Of a DNA stretch of 5,148 nt, positions 4,672-5,148 are shown piece by piece; position 1 is the first letter of the stretch; every line of letters starts with the position of its first letter. Position numbers and translations under genes: made by a program. The DNA lies in NCBI GenBank assembly GCA_910579425.1, contig CAJTVL010000162.1:1-5148 (forward strand), given 5' to 3'. The notes under the pieces are model-generated. The model saw only the letters and a program-made list of their open reading frames with translations, did not search any database and had not been told where the DNA came from. The DNA is from an uncultured Lachnospiraceae bacterium. GTDB taxonomy: Bacteria; Bacillota; Clostridia; Lachnospirales; Lachnospiraceae.

Positions 4672-5148
4672 TGAAACCTGATTATTCTTTATACCTTGTA
4701 ACAGACCGTATGCTCATGAGTACCAAAACTTTAGGCGAAGCAGTGGAGCAGGCGGTCATTGGCGGCTGTACTATGGTGCAGCTCCGGGAAAAGGAGATTT
4801 TGTCATTGGATTTTTATGTACTGGCATCGGAAATGAAAAAGATCACTGACAGATATGGCATACCGCTTATCATAAATGACCGTATCGACATTGCAATGGC
4901 AGTGGGCGCAGCCGGAGTACATATCGGGCAGAAGGATATTCCTGCAGATATTGCCCGGAAGGTAATTGGTAAAGATATGCTGCTTGGAGTTTCTGCAGTT
5001 TCCGCAGCGGAAGCTGTAAATGCGGCAAAAGCCGGAGCTGATTATCTGGGCGTGGGCGCTATGTTTCCAACGGGGACAAAACCGGATGCAGGCTTTGTAT
5101 CTATGGAGGAACTTGGAAGAATCCGTAAAGCAGTTGATATACCGATTG
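4671..5148 (+). CDS. thiE: Thiamine-phosphate synthase (3' end outside window)
   Basis: ThiE condenses HMP-PP with hydroxyethylthiazole phosphate to thiamine phosphate, releasing pyrophosphate, in a TIM-barrel active site. The visible part is 159 residues; the family is about 210, so roughly 50 residues lie beyond the right edge. Motifs: LYLVTDR (7-13), VQLREK (36-41), IINDRIDIA (67-75) with a Mg-binding Asp, GVHIGQKD (82-89) with the second metal Asp, GVSA (106-109), and the phosphate-loop region GVGAMFPTGTKPDA (127-140). The start ATG 4671 overlaps the thiD stop by one base, with AAAGGA (4655-4660) ten bases upstream. The product is thiamine monophosphate, which needs ThiL (or dephosphorylation followed by ThiN) to become TPP; thiL is not in this window. 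Confidence 0.95.
   Translation, partial: MKPDYSLYLVTDRMLMSTKTLGEAVEQAVIGGCTMVQLREKEILSLDFYVLASEMKKITDRYGIPLIINDRIDIAMAVGAAGVHIGQKDIPADIARKVIGKDMLLGVSAVSAAEAVNAAKAGADYLGVGAMFPTGTKPDAGFVSMEELGRIRKAVDIPI

Overview
The window looks like a chromosomal segment of a Gram-positive, low-to-medium G+C anaerobe of the Clostridia, most like Lachnospiraceae. This rests on protein style (ABC exporter half, clostridial-type CPBP protein, ThiD, ThiE), strong AGGAGG-type ribosome binding sites and a TPP-riboswitch-controlled thiamine operon. The genus cannot be fixed from sequence alone.

Layout. Bases 1-1618 (+) hold a decayed multidrug/lipid-type ABC exporter. Its N-terminal membrane segment is joined out of frame to the rest of the membrane domain, and an in-frame TAG at 878-880 separates the membrane domain from an otherwise perfect ATPase domain. 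A convergent minus-strand gene (1796-2581) encodes an A+T-richer CPBP/Abi-family membrane protein with its own promoter and a hairpin terminator. The roughly 500-base gap 2582-3087 is densely regulatory: divergent promoters and then two complete TPP riboswitches in tandem, each followed by its own intrinsic terminator. The thiamine operon follows on the plus strand: a broken tenA remnant (3088-3221), thiN (3218-3859), thiD (3856-4671) and thiE (from 4671, cut by the right edge). All junctions are 1-4 base overlaps, so translation is probably coupled.

How it works together. ThiD phosphorylates hydroxymethylpyrimidine (HMP) to HMP-PP. ThiE joins HMP-PP to the thiazole phosphate to give thiamine phosphate. 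ThiN converts salvaged thiamine directly to TPP. TPP then feeds back on the two serial riboswitches to terminate transcription. TenA, which would recycle degraded thiamine pyrimidine, has been lost to an internal deletion, although its ribosome binding site, first ~27 codons, last ~13 codons and stop/start overlap with thiN survive.

Most noteworthy points: (i) tandem TPP riboswitches, the second with a departure in the pyrimidine-binding loop and a 12-bp anti-aptamer hairpin capped by GCAA; (ii) the tenA remnant, too short for usual gene callers; (iii) the double lesion in the ABC exporter; (iv) the CPBP protein with Gln in place of the first Glu of its EExxxR motif. I see no evidence of a wholly new system.
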